Assembly (NCBI GenBank): GCA_016934955.1
Contig: JAFGRY010000027.1
Span: forward strand, 108,220-172,219
Reading direction: 5' to 3'
Length of the DNA stretch: 64,000 nucleotides
Origin: a bacterium
GTDB lineage: Bacteria > Zhuqueibacterota > QNDG01 > JAGLOF01
Of this stretch, positions 1 through 8,409 are shown in pieces. A program made the translations under genes and the position numbers. The notes under the pieces are model-generated. The model was given only the letters and a program-made list of their open reading frames with translations, was not told where the DNA came from and did not search any database. How positions within the stretch are numbered: position 1 is the first letter of the stretch; each line of letters opens with the position of its first letter.

Positions 1-2
1 TT

Positions 3-272
3 TATTCAATTTCGGGCGCGTTTTCTGATCCCATCGAAAGAAGCGTTGTCTCAATTTTATCCGGTCACTGCATTTGGGTCATTTTTCTCTGCTCCGCGGG
101 TCTATCTTTGGTCCGGGGGGCGCTGCCCGAAGATCCCGCGGAGATCGAGCACTGGCAACAGGAGATGGCCGCCTATCATGAGCGGAACATGAAGCGGAAA
201 GGGCTGCCGGTAAATGCCGGGGCGCAGGAGCACCTGGAGTGGTGGGAACGGCAGCTGCTGCATCAGGAATAA
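3..272 (+). CDS. C-terminal fragment of an unidentified protein
   Basis: An open frame runs in from the left edge and stops with TAA at 270-272, just before the ribosome binding site of the next gene. The last 45 or so residues are charged and helical (for example PAEIEHWQQEMAAYHERN). A short hydrophobic stretch precedes them (CIWVIFLCSAGLSLV), as in the last membrane helix and cytoplasmic tail of a transporter. I do not recognise the family, and the first 100 bases could also be non-coding. The 12-base gap to the kinase suggests shared transcription. Confidence 0.35.
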   Translation, partial: YSISGAFSDPIERSVVSILSGHCIWVIFLCSAGLSLVRGALPEDPAEIEHWQQEMAAYHERNMKRKGLPVNAGAQEHLEWWERQLLHQE

Positions 273-284
273 AGGAGGACGGTA

Positions 285-1844
285 ATGGGAGCGTTGTTCG
301 CCGGACTCGATGTCTCAACCCAGAGCTGCAAGCTGGTCATCATTGATACGGATACCAGTGCGGTGCTGCATGTCGATGCGGTCAATTACGACCGGGACCT
401 GCCGCGGTACCACACCCGCAACGGCGTCATTGCAGATATGCCCGCGGGAGTCTCTGAATCGGATCCCCGGATGTGGGTCGAGGCAATGGAGATGGTGTTC
501 GGCCGAGTATCGGAGTCGGGAATACCGGTCCGCGAGATCAGGTGTATATCGGTTTCCGGCCAGCAGCATGGACTGGTCTGCCTGTCCGAAAAGGGTGAAC
601 TGACCCGCCCCGCAAGCAAGCTCTGGAACGATTTTTCCACCGGAGAGGAGTGTGATCTGCTTACCCAGCGCGTCGGCGGTGTGCGGGAGATGATCCGTGA
701 GGTCGGCAATACACAGCGGACGGGCTACACGGCTCCCAAGATCCTTCATTTTCTGCGCCATGAGCCGGATGCCTACGCCCGGACAGCAACCTTTTTTCTC
801 GTTCACAACTACATCAACTGGCACCTGACCGGCGGGGTTCGGGTGATGGAGCCGGGAGACGTTTCGGGCACGGCGCTCTGGCATCCCGGTACGGGAGAGT
901 GGTCCGGCCGGGTGATCGAGGCGATCGATCCCGGTCTGGTAAAAAAACTGCCCCCGGTGCTGCCGTCCGACCGGTCCATCGGCACCATATCCGAAGTCCT
1001 GGCCGCCCGGTTCGGATTCGCGCCGGACTGCCTGGTCGACGCCGGATCCGGGGACAACATGTACGGAGCCATCGGCACCGGCAATGTGCGTCCGGGCATT
1101 CTCACGATCAGTCTCGGCACCAGCGGCACCGCGTATTCCCTGATGGAAGAGCCCTTCATCGATCCAGAAGGAGAGATCGCCGCTTTCCGCGATGCTACGG
1201 GGCGCCATCTGCCCCTGGTCTGTGTCTCCAATATGGCCAATGGGTACAACCGGCTGCTGGAGCAGTTCCGGCTGAGCCATGACGATTTTTCAGGCGTTAT
1301 CCGGCGGACGGTTCCGGGGAACGGGGGCAGGATCATTCTTCCCTGGTACGAAGGGGAGCGTACACCCGATGTCCCGCATGCCGCGCCGCTCTATTTCGGG
1401 TTCGGTCTCGATGAGTTCTCCAGGGAGCATCTCTGCCGCGGCGTTCTCGAGGGGCACATCCTCAATCTTCATGAAGGCGTCCGGCGACTGCCTGTACAGG
1501 TGACCGAGATTCGTCTGACTGGCGGTCTCTCCCGTTCCGAGGCCTGGTGCCAAACCATCGCCGATATCTTCGAAGTCGAAACGGTTCCGGTGGAAGGTGA
1601 AGGCGCGGCCCTGGGTGCGGCCCTGCACGCGGCCCGGGTGTGGGGAAAGGAGAACGGCTCCCAGCAGCCCATCGATGAAGTGATTCACCCCTTTATTCAT
1701 TGCGATGAATCCCGGCGGTGCAGACCGGTTCCGGAACACGTCACGCTGCACCGGAAGCAGAAAGAGGTATTCAGGGCGCTGTCCGCGAGAGTGCGGGGAA
1801 AGACCGGGGATGATCCGTTTGCGTTGAGACACGGAAATATATAA
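285..1844 (+). CDS. xylB: FGGY carbohydrate kinase, xylulokinase-type
   Basis: This cytoplasmic kinase probably phosphorylates D-xylulose or a related ketose with ATP, feeding the pentose phosphate pathway. At 519 residues it has the usual FGGY length. The N-terminal phosphate motif GLDVSTQSCK, the sugar-binding segment SGQQHGLV, the catalytic-Asp loop GSGDNMYGAIG (around residue 256), the ISLGTSGT loop and the C-terminal LTGGLSRSEAW and GEGAALGAAL motifs are all visible. The early DRDLPRYHT region is closer to eukaryotic-type xylulokinases than to E. coli XylB. ATG 285 follows AAAGGAGG at a good distance. Because mutarotase and fucosidase genes lie a few kilobases away, another ketose such as fuculose is possible. 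The family is certain; the substrate is inferred. Confidence 0.82.
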   Translation: MGALFAGLDVSTQSCKLVIIDTDTSAVLHVDAVNYDRDLPRYHTRNGVIADMPAGVSESDPRMWVEAMEMVFGRVSESGIPVREIRCISVSGQQHGLVCLSEKGELTRPASKLWNDFSTGEECDLLTQRVGGVREMIREVGNTQRTGYTAPKILHFLRHEPDAYARTATFFLVHNYINWHLTGGVRVMEPGDVSGTALWHPGTGEWSGRVIEAIDPGLVKKLPPVLPSDRSIGTISEVLAARFGFAPDCLVDAGSGDNMYGAIGTGNVRPGILTISLGTSGTAYSLMEEPFIDPEGEIAAFRDATGRHLPLVCVSNMANGYNRLLEQFRLSHDDFSGVIRRTVPGNGGRIILPWYEGERTPDVPHAAPLYFGFGLDEFSREHLCRGVLEGHILNLHEGVRRLPVQVTEIRLTGGLSRSEAWCQTIADIFEVETVPVEGEGAALGAALHAARVWGKENGSQQPIDEVIHPFIHCDESRRCRPVPEHVTLHRKQKEVFRALSARVRGKTGDDPFALRHGNI

Positions 1845-1872
1845 ATAGGAGAGGATGGTACGTCAATACGTG

Positions 1873-1898
1873 CAGGGGCGACCGGCCGGGAGCCCCTG
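1873..1898. repeat. REP-like imperfect palindrome upstream of transposase
   Basis: Arms CAGGGGC and GCCCCTG flank a GA-CCGGCCGG-GA core. The element shares the 16-base core AGGGGCGACCGGCCGG with the perfect palindrome inside the next gene. It lies 19 bases before the transposase start codon. This is the expected position and form of a REP element served by a RAYT transposase. Confidence 0.6.
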
Positions 1899-1916
1899 TT
1901 CACCAGGAAGGTGATT

Positions 1917-2582
1917 ATGAACAAACGAAAACACAATCGTGTATCAATACGGTTACGGGGATTTGATTACGCATCGGCAGGAGCATATTTTATAACCATA
2001 TGTACCCGGAACAGGACATGTTTGTTTGGGGATGTCGTTGATGGCAACATGCGTTTGAATGTATTCGGACGTTTTGTCTATACCCAATGGGTGGATTCAT
2101 CCCGTATTCGTAAAGAAATCATGATGGATGCATTTATCGTGATGCCCAATCATATTCATGGGATCGTATGGATCGTGGATACCGATTCGCATGTGAACGA
2201 TGTGTTTGGTACCACCGTAGGGGCGACCGGCCGGTCGCCCCTACGGTACAACGATCCGGATCCACGATCCAACGGACCGCGTCAACGGCACAACGGTCCG
2301 CACCCACAAATCAACGGTCCGCACCCACAAATCAACGATCCGCACCCACAATGCAACGGTCCGCGTCACCACCCGAACGGTCCGGCCCCACGATCCATAT
2401 CATCATTTGTTGCGGGATTTAAATCCGCATGCACGAAACAAATCAATCAGACCCGCAATACACCGGGGATGGCGGTCTGGCAGCGGGGATATTACGAGCA
2501 TATAATACGAAACGAGGGCGATTTAATACGAATTCGGAATTATATTCTCAACAATCCAAGACAATGGTGGATGGATCGATAA
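1917..2582 (+). CDS. REP-associated tyrosine transposase (RAYT, IS200-like Y1 family)
   Basis: This is a single-strand DNA transposase of the HUH type that is thought to mobilise short REP palindromes. Visible features are the family opening (SIRLRGFDYASAGAYFITIC), the metal-binding HUH motif in FIVMPNHIHGIVW, and the C-terminal WQRGYYEHIIRNEGD segment holding the presumed catalytic tyrosine. The ATG at 1917 has AGGAAG six bases upstream; an in-frame GTG at 1911 would abut that site. About residues 99-160 are an unusual insertion. First comes a piece encoded by a palindrome (ATGRSPLR), then Asn/Pro/His-rich repeats from a 21-base tandem array. The insertion lies between the HUH motif and the tyrosine helix, so activity is uncertain. 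Confidence 0.85.
   Translation: MNKRKHNRVSIRLRGFDYASAGAYFITICTRNRTCLFGDVVDGNMRLNVFGRFVYTQWVDSSRIRKEIMMDAFIVMPNHIHGIVWIVDTDSHVNDVFGTTVGATGRSPLRYNDPDPRSNGPRQRHNGPHPQINGPHPQINDPHPQCNGPRHHPNGPAPRSISSFVAGFKSACTKQINQTRNTPGMAVWQRGYYEHIIRNEGDLIRIRNYILNNPRQWWMDR
2214..2247. repeat. 34-bp perfect palindrome inside the RAYT gene
   Basis: Bases 2214-2230 are the exact reverse complement of 2231-2247, with no loop. The centre is CCGG|CCGG and the ends are ACCGTAGGGG and CCCCTACGGT. The core matches the element at 1873-1898. It is translated in frame, giving VGATGRSPLR. Confidence 0.9.
2253..2395 (+). repeat. 21-bp in-frame tandem repeats in the transposase
   Basis: Units of the type GGTCCGCACCCACAAATCAAC repeat every 21 bases. 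Two are nearly identical at 2295-2315 and 2316-2336, with degenerate copies on both sides. The period is a multiple of three, so the frame is kept and the protein gains an NGPHPQI-type repeat. Confidence 0.8.
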
Positions 2583-2643
2583 TACGTATAGTCGTCCATA
2601 ATCCAGCAATCAGCACACCCAATCGCCCCAACACTCCTCCTCA

Positions 2644-2673
2644 TTCGCCCGGTTATTGACGGGCACGGGCGAA
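2644..2673. repeat. Inverted repeat downstream of the transposase
   Basis: TTCGCCCG at 2644-2651 pairs with CGGGCGAA at 2666-2673 around a 14-base loop. There is no T-run, so this is either a weak terminator or another REP-like element next to the RAYT. The rest of 2583-2738 shows nothing recognisable. Confidence 0.4.
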
Positions 2674-2738
2674 CACCTGTATACAAACAATTTTTTTCGA
2701 AACAATACTGGTCGGGATGCGTACATACATCTGAAATC

Positions 2739-2751
2739 TAACCGTCGGTTA
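2739..2751. promoter_or_regulatory. Likely TetR operator
   Basis: TAACCGTCGGTTA is a perfect 13-base palindrome around a central T. It lies 22 bases before the tetR start codon, where a self-repressing TetR protein normally binds. An AT-rich, TATAAA-like segment follows directly. Confidence 0.55.
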
Positions 2752-2772
2752 TAAAATAACTATAGGTTGACT

Positions 2773-3423
2773 ATGGGAATCAGGGAACGCAAAGAGAGAG
2801 AAAGAGAACAGCGCAGGGGTTCGATTCTTAAAGAAGCGAAGAACCTCATCAGCCGTAACGGCGTTGAGGGGACGAGCATGAACCAGCTGGCCGAATCAAC
2901 CGAGCTTAACAAAGCCACTCTGTATCTCTATTTCAGCAATAAGGATGACCTCATCGATGCCATTGTGTTTGAAGCGCTGGAACAGCTGGAAAAACTGTTT
3001 ACGCTGGCAGGTTTGGAGGCCTCAACCGGTCTGATAAAAGTGATGCGCATAGCAGAGATCCTGTTTGACTTTTACAAGAAACACCCGGCTTATTTTTATA
3101 CGATGAATCATCAGGAACGAAGAACTGCGGCTGAACGGCTGGAGACCCCCTATGCCGTGAAGGGGAACGAGAAAGCGGCTGTCCTTTTCCAGATTCTTGC
3201 GGATTGTATTCGGGAAGGCATGGATGACGGGAGTATCAGGGCGGATGTCGATGTGAGGAGTTTTTTGATGCTGTTTTTTGCCCATATCTACGGTGTGATG
3301 CAGACAATGTATGCAAAGGCGGATGTGTATGAAGACGTGCTGCATCTGGATGCCGCAATAATAGAGGGATCGGCCCGGGAAATGATCGCTTATTATGTAC
3401 GTAACCCTTCCATCGGAAAATAA
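2773..3423 (+). CDS. TetR/AcrR-family transcriptional regulator
   Basis: This is a dimeric ligand-responsive repressor. The N-terminal helix-turn-helix is typical: an Arg/Glu-rich helix, then ILKEAKNLISRNGVEGTSMNQLAESTELNKATLYLYFSNKDDL over roughly residues 18-60. The C-terminal two thirds are helical and variable, so the ligand cannot be guessed. ATG 2773 is chosen over the in-frame TTG at 2767. The hydrolase gene begins 40 bases after its stop, so the two are probably co-transcribed, with the palindrome at 2739-2751 as the likely operator. Confidence 0.88.
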   Translation: MGIRERKEREREQRRGSILKEAKNLISRNGVEGTSMNQLAESTELNKATLYLYFSNKDDLIDAIVFEALEQLEKLFTLAGLEASTGLIKVMRIAEILFDFYKKHPAYFYTMNHQERRTAAERLETPYAVKGNEKAAVLFQILADCIREGMDDGSIRADVDVRSFLMLFFAHIYGVMQTMYAKADVYEDVLHLDAAIIEGSAREMIAYYVRNPSIGK

Positions 3424-3463
3424 TAAACGTGAAGCCGATGGAATGAACGACAAGGAGATGCAT

Positions 3464-5281
3464 ATGAAAAAGAGAAAATACATCATCATGACAGCGCTGG
3501 TATGCTGCTGTTATGGTATCCAGTGCAGTAATCAAAGAAGCGCTTCCCTCGATTCCAGGCTGCAGCGGGCACTCGATGCATCCATCCCTTCCAGCGGGGC
3601 TGTGGGGGTTTCCGCAGCGGTGATCCTGCCTGACGGCAGGCTCTGGACGGGAGTAAGCGGCGTGTCTCATGAAGGCGTTCCGTTATCCCGGAACATGCTG
3701 TTTGACATCGGCAGTATCGAAAAGAATTTTCAGGCCGCTCTCTGTCTTTTACTGGTCCAGGATGGGCGCCTCTCTCTCGATGATCCTCTGGAGAAGTGGA
3801 TCCCTCCCTATCCAAATATTGATGGAACGGTGCCCCTCCGCCTATTGCTCAACATGACCAGTGGATTTGACAAGTTCGTCGATGATGCCAATTCACCCTG
3901 GCGGACAGGATACACCAATATCGATCATGAAAAGATCTGGACCTGGGAGGATATTCACCAAACCTTTATATCCGCCCCCAATTTTAAGCCGGGGACAAAA
4001 GTCGAATATTCCACAACCAACTATATCCTCCTGAAGCAGGTGATCGAAGCGGCTGCCGGCAAGCCGCAGGTCGATGTGTTCGAGGAACGCATCCTGAGGC
4101 CGTTACACTTGCGGCACACGCTGGCACGTTTTTTCGAGCCGATCCCCGACAGCCTTTCCATCGCCCACGGATGGTGCGACATCGATCCCGACGATGATCC
4201 CGAAGATATCACGGCCGGATACTCCCTCAACTGGCTGGCCTCCCTCTCTCCGATGCTCGTTTACTCCACTGCGGAAGATATGGTGCACTGGATCGACGCG
4301 TTGTATCACAGGAAAACGGTTTTAGGCGAAGAGATACTCAAGGAAATGCTGACAATTTCCGGCCCGGTTATGAACGAGCCGATGATGAACGGGTACGGAC
4401 TCGGTGTGGTGGATATCAATCTGGGAGCGATTCTGCCGCGATGGGAGCAGGTACGTACTATCGGGCATCTGGGCTCGGCATTCGGATATTCGGCTTTTGC
4501 GGCATACTTCCCTGATCTGGAAACATCGGCCGTCCTGTTGTTCAATCGTGGATGTGACAACGCGACAAACCAGGCGATCGGGACGGTTGCCGATGCCTTT
4601 TTCAATGTCCTTTTCACACGTCTGGGGGTGGAGCCGTCCAAACAGGAAGACACCATTACGGAAATGCGGAAAGAATTGAAACGTACCCCCGATGATGTGC
4701 ACCTGATGTACCGCCTGGCCCGGGCCCATCAGCAGATGACTGAGGATTACGATGCTTCACTGGTCTATAAACGAATTCTCGAGGCAGATCCGGAGGATCG
4801 GTTCGGCTATCGGACGGATGCCCTTTTCTGGGATGCATCCTATGACGGGGTAATTCACCACAAGCCGGAGAAGCTGATTGCCTTCATCGCCGAACATCCT
4901 GATTATAAAGATATTCAGGATGCCTACCGCTGGCTCGCAAAAACGTATCAAAGACGAAATGAACTGGACAAGGCCGTTCCCGTCTATCACGAAGCGTTAG
5001 AGGTATTCAAACAGGATCCCGAATTTTACAATCATTATGCCTGGTGGGTGTATGAGAATAAAATCGAGGATGAATACGAAACGGCCATCGCCTTTGCCCG
5101 GGACGCGGTAAATCTGGAGCCTGACGCCTATTATATCTGGGACACGCTTGCCCAGTTGTACAATGTACATGGTGACCGGGAAAAGGCAGTGGAAACCTCT
5201 GAAAAGGCATTGAGTCTGGCGCCGAAGGATCAGCGGGCAGCGTATCAAGATGCTTTGGACCGGATCAGGAAGGGAAAATGA
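3464..5281 (+). CDS. Secreted beta-lactamase-fold serine hydrolase with C-terminal TPRs
   Basis: This is a penicillin-binding-protein/class C beta-lactamase-type esterase or peptidase, exported by an N-terminal signal (MKKRKYIIMTALVCCC). It may be lipidated, although its GIQC site is not a canonical lipobox. The catalytic SxxK is SIEK (Ser84, Lys87). The KTG equivalent is HLG in IGHLGSAFGY. The YxN position reads YST, a departure from the usual YSN. The catalytic domain runs to about residue 390, and the last 180 residues form TPR helices (YRLARAHQQ, YHEALEVF, KAVETSEKALSLAP). ATG 3464 has AAGGAG six bases upstream; earlier in-frame ATGs (3443, 3395) lack one. The gene is probably controlled by the upstream TetR protein. 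The substrate is unknown. Confidence 0.8.
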   Translation: MKKRKYIIMTALVCCCYGIQCSNQRSASLDSRLQRALDASIPSSGAVGVSAAVILPDGRLWTGVSGVSHEGVPLSRNMLFDIGSIEKNFQAALCLLLVQDGRLSLDDPLEKWIPPYPNIDGTVPLRLLLNMTSGFDKFVDDANSPWRTGYTNIDHEKIWTWEDIHQTFISAPNFKPGTKVEYSTTNYILLKQVIEAAAGKPQVDVFEERILRPLHLRHTLARFFEPIPDSLSIAHGWCDIDPDDDPEDITAGYSLNWLASLSPMLVYSTAEDMVHWIDALYHRKTVLGEEILKEMLTISGPVMNEPMMNGYGLGVVDINLGAILPRWEQVRTIGHLGSAFGYSAFAAYFPDLETSAVLLFNRGCDNATNQAIGTVADAFFNVLFTRLGVEPSKQEDTITEMRKELKRTPDDVHLMYRLARAHQQMTEDYDASLVYKRILEADPEDRFGYRTDALFWDASYDGVIHHKPEKLIAFIAEHPDYKDIQDAYRWLAKTYQRRNELDKAVPVYHEALEVFKQDPEFYNHYAWWVYENKIEDEYETAIAFARDAVNLEPDAYYIWDTLAQLYNVHGDREKAVETSEKALSLAPKDQRAAYQDALDRIRKGK

Positions 5282-5338
5282 CGTAGGACGATGAGAGGTA
5301 ACAGGCAATGTAAAGCGGCCCGGTCTACAATTGATTGG

Positions 5339-6559
5339 TCATCGGGCTCCCTCCTTCTTCCGTCCTCTGCGGCCCATGACCTGCTTCAGGACAAACATCA
5401 GCGGTTTCGTCGTCAACCGGCCCTCGAACTCCTTCCGGACTTTTTTCAGTTCAGCAGGAATGTCGATACTCTGGGGACAGTGCTCCAGGCATTTGCCGCA
5501 TTCCACGCACTGGCTCGCCAGGGCCGGCTGTTTCTCCTGCATGCCTCCCAGCTGCATAATATAGAGCGCTCTGCTCATGAATCCCTGCCTGAACAGATAC
5601 TTGTTGTTGTAAAAGTGAAAAGCCGAGGGAATATCGACGTGCACGGGGCAGGGCATGCAGTATTGACAGGCGGTGCAGGGAACTTTCATGAGCCGGCGGA
5701 AGGCTGCCCCGGCTTCGTCCACCGTTCTCAGCTCGTGATCGCTCAGTGAGCCGATGGCCGCGGTTTCGGCGATATGAATATTCTCATCGATCTGTCGTCT
5801 GTCATTCATGCCCGAAAGGACAGTGATGACTCCCGGATGGTTCCACACCCAGCGCAGCGCCCATTCGGCATTGGATCTGTCCGGCGATGCTTTCCGGTAA
5901 ATATGTTCCACCTCTGCGGGCAGTTTCCCGGCCAGAGATCCTCCTCTCAGCGGTTCCATGACAACGACACCGATATCTTTCGAGCGGGCGTACTCGAGAC
6001 CCTCGATGCCTGCCTGGAACTGCTTGTCCAGGATGTTGAATTGAATCTGACAAAAATCCCAGTCATGATCGTCGATGATGCGCTTGAAATCCTCCCGTTT
6101 GCCGTGAAAGGAAAATCCGGCGTTGACGATGCGGCCGTCCGCTATGGCTTTGGTGAGGAAATCGACGGCGCCGTTTGCTTTGGCTCTGATCCAGGAGGTT
6201 GCGTCCAGGGCATGGATGAGATAGTAGTCGATCGTCTGAACATCGAGACGCTTGAGCTGTTCATCGAGGTAATGGTCCATATCCTTCCGTGTCCGGCAGA
6301 GCCAGTGGGGAAGCTTGTCCGCTATCTTGACCTTGTCCCGGTATCCGTCCCTGAGGGCTTTCCCGAGCACCGCTTCGCTCTTGCCGTTATGATACGGCCA
6401 GGCGGTATCCACGTAATTGACGTCGTTGTCAATAGCGTATCTGATCTGGGCAATCGCCTCCGGTTCGTTTACGGTCATCCGGTTCCCCGGCAGACGCATG
6501 CAGCCGAAGCCGAGAATTGAGAGGGTGTCGCCGGTCTTGGGCATTGTTCGGTAGAGCAT
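5339..6559 (-). CDS. Aldo/keto reductase with C-terminal 4Fe-4S ferredoxin domain
   Basis: This 406-residue cytoplasmic oxidoreductase has an NADPH-dependent aldo/keto reductase barrel (LGFGCMRLPG, DTAWPYHNGKSE, catalytic Lys in KIADKLP, His in YYLIHAL). A ferredoxin-like tail carries two cysteine clusters: CTACQYCMPCP around residue 310, and CVECGKCLEHCP around residue 365. Such fusions are common in anaerobes and probably pass electrons between a carbonyl substrate and a low-potential carrier. The start is ATG 6559 with AGGAG seven bases upstream; the open frame extends 31 codons further without a better site. It faces the hydrolase gene across 57 bases with no clear terminator. The substrate is unknown. 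Confidence 0.87.
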   Translation of the reverse strand: MLYRTMPKTGDTLSILGFGCMRLPGNRMTVNEPEAIAQIRYAIDNDVNYVDTAWPYHNGKSEAVLGKALRDGYRDKVKIADKLPHWLCRTRKDMDHYLDEQLKRLDVQTIDYYLIHALDATSWIRAKANGAVDFLTKAIADGRIVNAGFSFHGKREDFKRIIDDHDWDFCQIQFNILDKQFQAGIEGLEYARSKDIGVVVMEPLRGGSLAGKLPAEVEHIYRKASPDRSNAEWALRWVWNHPGVITVLSGMNDRRQIDENIHIAETAAIGSLSDHELRTVDEAGAAFRRLMKVPCTACQYCMPCPVHVDIPSAFHFYNNKYLFRQGFMSRALYIMQLGGMQEKQPALASQCVECGKCLEHCPQSIDIPAELKKVRKEFEGRLTTKPLMFVLKQVMGRRGRKKEGAR

Positions 6560-6749
6560 TTTTCTCCTGTCCTGTTGTCTCTTTATCGCGTGCATGCTTC
6601 TGACAGAGAGCATGTGAACCGTCAAGGTACGGAATAGATCACCGGGAATCAACCAAAAACAGCCGTGGTTCCCGTCCGATCTTTGAGAAATCCATGATCA
6701 GCGGCTCCTGCCGGTCCGGCGGTTCATGTGGACCCACAGCAATGATTAG

Positions 6750-6778
6750 TTGAAATTTACATAATCAGACCTTACATT
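6750..6778 (+). promoter_or_regulatory. Candidate sigma-70 promoter of the glycan locus
   Basis: TTGAAA at 6750-6755 and TACATT at 6773-6778 are separated by 17 bases, in an AT-rich island 35 bases before the first gene of the series. Confidence 0.5.
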
Positions 6779-6812
6779 ATAGAGAAATCCTGTCTGTCCG
6801 GGAGGAATCCCT

Positions 6813-7943
6813 ATGAGTCGGAAAACAGTACTGGTCAGCGGCTGTTTCGATCTGCTGCATGCGGGCCATATCGCCTTTCTGAAAGAGGCCGCGTCATACG
6901 GTGCCGTGCATGTCGCTGTCGGCAGCGACAACAATGTCCTGCAGTTAAAGGGACGAAAGCCGCTCTACACGCAGGCTGAACGGATATACATGGTTCAGGC
7001 TGTCCGGTATGTTCAGGAAGCGTTCCCGTCCGCCGGTTCGGGAGTGCTCGATTTTGGACCCGATCTGATGCGTCTGCGCCCTGATATGTTCATCGTCAAT
7101 GAGGACGGTCACAGCCGGGCCAAAGAAGAACTCTGCCGCGAGCAGGGCGTGGAGTATCTCGTGCTGAAGCGGACTCCCGCGGAAGGCCTGCCGGCGCGAT
7201 CAAGCACGGACACGAAAAGCAGGATGCGGTTCCCTTACCGTCTTTGTCTTGCCGGCGGCTGGATAGATCAGCCCTGGGTTTCCGGGATTCATTCGGGGTC
7301 GGTGGTAGTGGCCCGAATCCGGCCCGACATCGATTTCAACGACCGCTCCGGCATGGCTTCCAGTTCCCGGAACATCGCGGTTGAACTGTGGGGCGACCGG
7401 CTTCCGGACGGTGATCCGGAACGAAACGCCCGGCTGCTGTTCGGCGCGGAAAATCCTCCGGATGCCGATTATGTGTCGGGATCGCAGGACCATCTCGGCC
7501 TGCTGCTGCCGGGAATCAACCGGCTTTTTTACACCGGGGATTACTGGCCGGAGACAATTGAATCGACCGTCGATCCCGATATGTGCGCCTGGCTCTCCAG
7601 TGTGATCCAGCTCGTTCCCCTCGTACCCCGCCCGGAGGGCTATGATCCGCTGATCAAACGAAATCTCGATCCCGCGATCGTGCGTATCCTGGGAGAGGCG
7701 GGTGACCGGTGCTGGCAGAGCATCCTGAAAAAAGATGTCGGCGGTCTCGGACAGTCCATGACAGATACATTCAGGATGTGGCGGGAGATGCTGCCCCACA
7801 CTGTCCCCGACTGGGCCTGGGCGGAAGTGAAACGGTATGACCGCTATCCCGGGGCGATTACATCGGGCAGCGGGGGCGGGTATATCATGGTCGCATCCGA
7901 AGAGGACATCGAGGACGCCTTCCGCGTCCGCATCAGCTGCTGA
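6813..7943 (+). CDS. Nucleotidyltransferase fused to a GHMP-kinase-like domain
   Basis: Residues 1 to about 135 are a cytidylyl/adenylyltransferase domain: VSGCFDLLHAGHIAFL with the nucleotide-binding HxGH at 16-19, and a SSTDTKSR segment at 130-137. Residues from about 140 look like a sugar kinase of the GHMP fold: RLCLAGGWIDQP resembles the substrate loop of fucokinase-like enzymes, and GAITSGSGGGYIMVAS the C-terminal glycine loop. The central P-x3-GLGSS ATP loop is not seen, so kinase activity is doubtful. The parts resemble a sugar-1-phosphate activating enzyme, which fits the following mutarotase and fucosidase. Proteins of this layout occur elsewhere, but I know of no defined reaction. 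It is followed after 10 bases by the mutarotase gene. Confidence 0.7.
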   Translation: MSRKTVLVSGCFDLLHAGHIAFLKEAASYGAVHVAVGSDNNVLQLKGRKPLYTQAERIYMVQAVRYVQEAFPSAGSGVLDFGPDLMRLRPDMFIVNEDGHSRAKEELCREQGVEYLVLKRTPAEGLPARSSTDTKSRMRFPYRLCLAGGWIDQPWVSGIHSGSVVVARIRPDIDFNDRSGMASSSRNIAVELWGDRLPDGDPERNARLLFGAENPPDADYVSGSQDHLGLLLPGINRLFYTGDYWPETIESTVDPDMCAWLSSVIQLVPLVPRPEGYDPLIKRNLDPAIVRILGEAGDRCWQSILKKDVGGLGQSMTDTFRMWREMLPHTVPDWAWAEVKRYDRYPGAITSGSGGGYIMVASEEDIEDAFRVRISC

Positions 7944-7953
7944 AGGAGGAGTC

Positions 7954-8352
7954 ATGGCGCGATACAAACGATACTGCAAAACCCTGGAGCTGGAGCCGGA
8001 TCCGGAAAAAATCGCCGGGTACAAGCGGCTCCATGCCCGGGGGAACACCTGGCCGGAGATCACCGCGGGCATGAAGGCGGTAGGGATCGTCGACATGGAG
8101 ATCTACATCGCCGGAACGACGCTTTTTATGATCATGGACACCATTGCCGATTTTAATCACGATGAGGCGATGAGCCGCCTGGCGGGAATGGAGCGGCAGA
8201 GTGAATGGGAAAAAACAGTATCTGTGTTCCAGAAAACATCCCCTGACGCGTCGGCGAAGGATAAGTGGCGGCTGCTGGAGCGGATATACAAGCTCGATGA
8301 GCAGCGGGATGAGAGGGCTGAAAATGGATACCTGGAGGATCGACCGGCCTAG
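7954..8352 (+). CDS. L-rhamnose/L-fucose mutarotase family protein
   Basis: A 132-residue cytoplasmic protein of the RhaM/FucM family (dimeric ferredoxin-like fold) that interconverts alpha and beta anomers of 6-deoxyhexoses. The opening RYKRYCKTLELEPDPEKIAGYKRLH, the EITAGMKAVGIVDMEIYIAG strand and the FMIMDTI segment match the family. The start is ATG 7954 after AAGGAGG. Placed between an activating enzyme and a fucosidase, it most likely handles L-fucose, though rhamnose cannot be excluded. Confidence 0.82.
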   Translation: MARYKRYCKTLELEPDPEKIAGYKRLHARGNTWPEITAGMKAVGIVDMEIYIAGTTLFMIMDTIADFNHDEAMSRLAGMERQSEWEKTVSVFQKTSPDASAKDKWRLLERIYKLDEQRDERAENGYLEDRPA

Positions 8353-8409
8353 CCCCCGGGGCAGGCCCGCGAGATGGTGCGGGACATACATACCCGGTAC
8401 GGAGGACAA

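Noticed and set aside
2253..2395. Repeat array that might look like a small CRISPR
   Set aside because: The units are contiguous 21-base tandem copies with no spacers, and they lie within a transposase frame.
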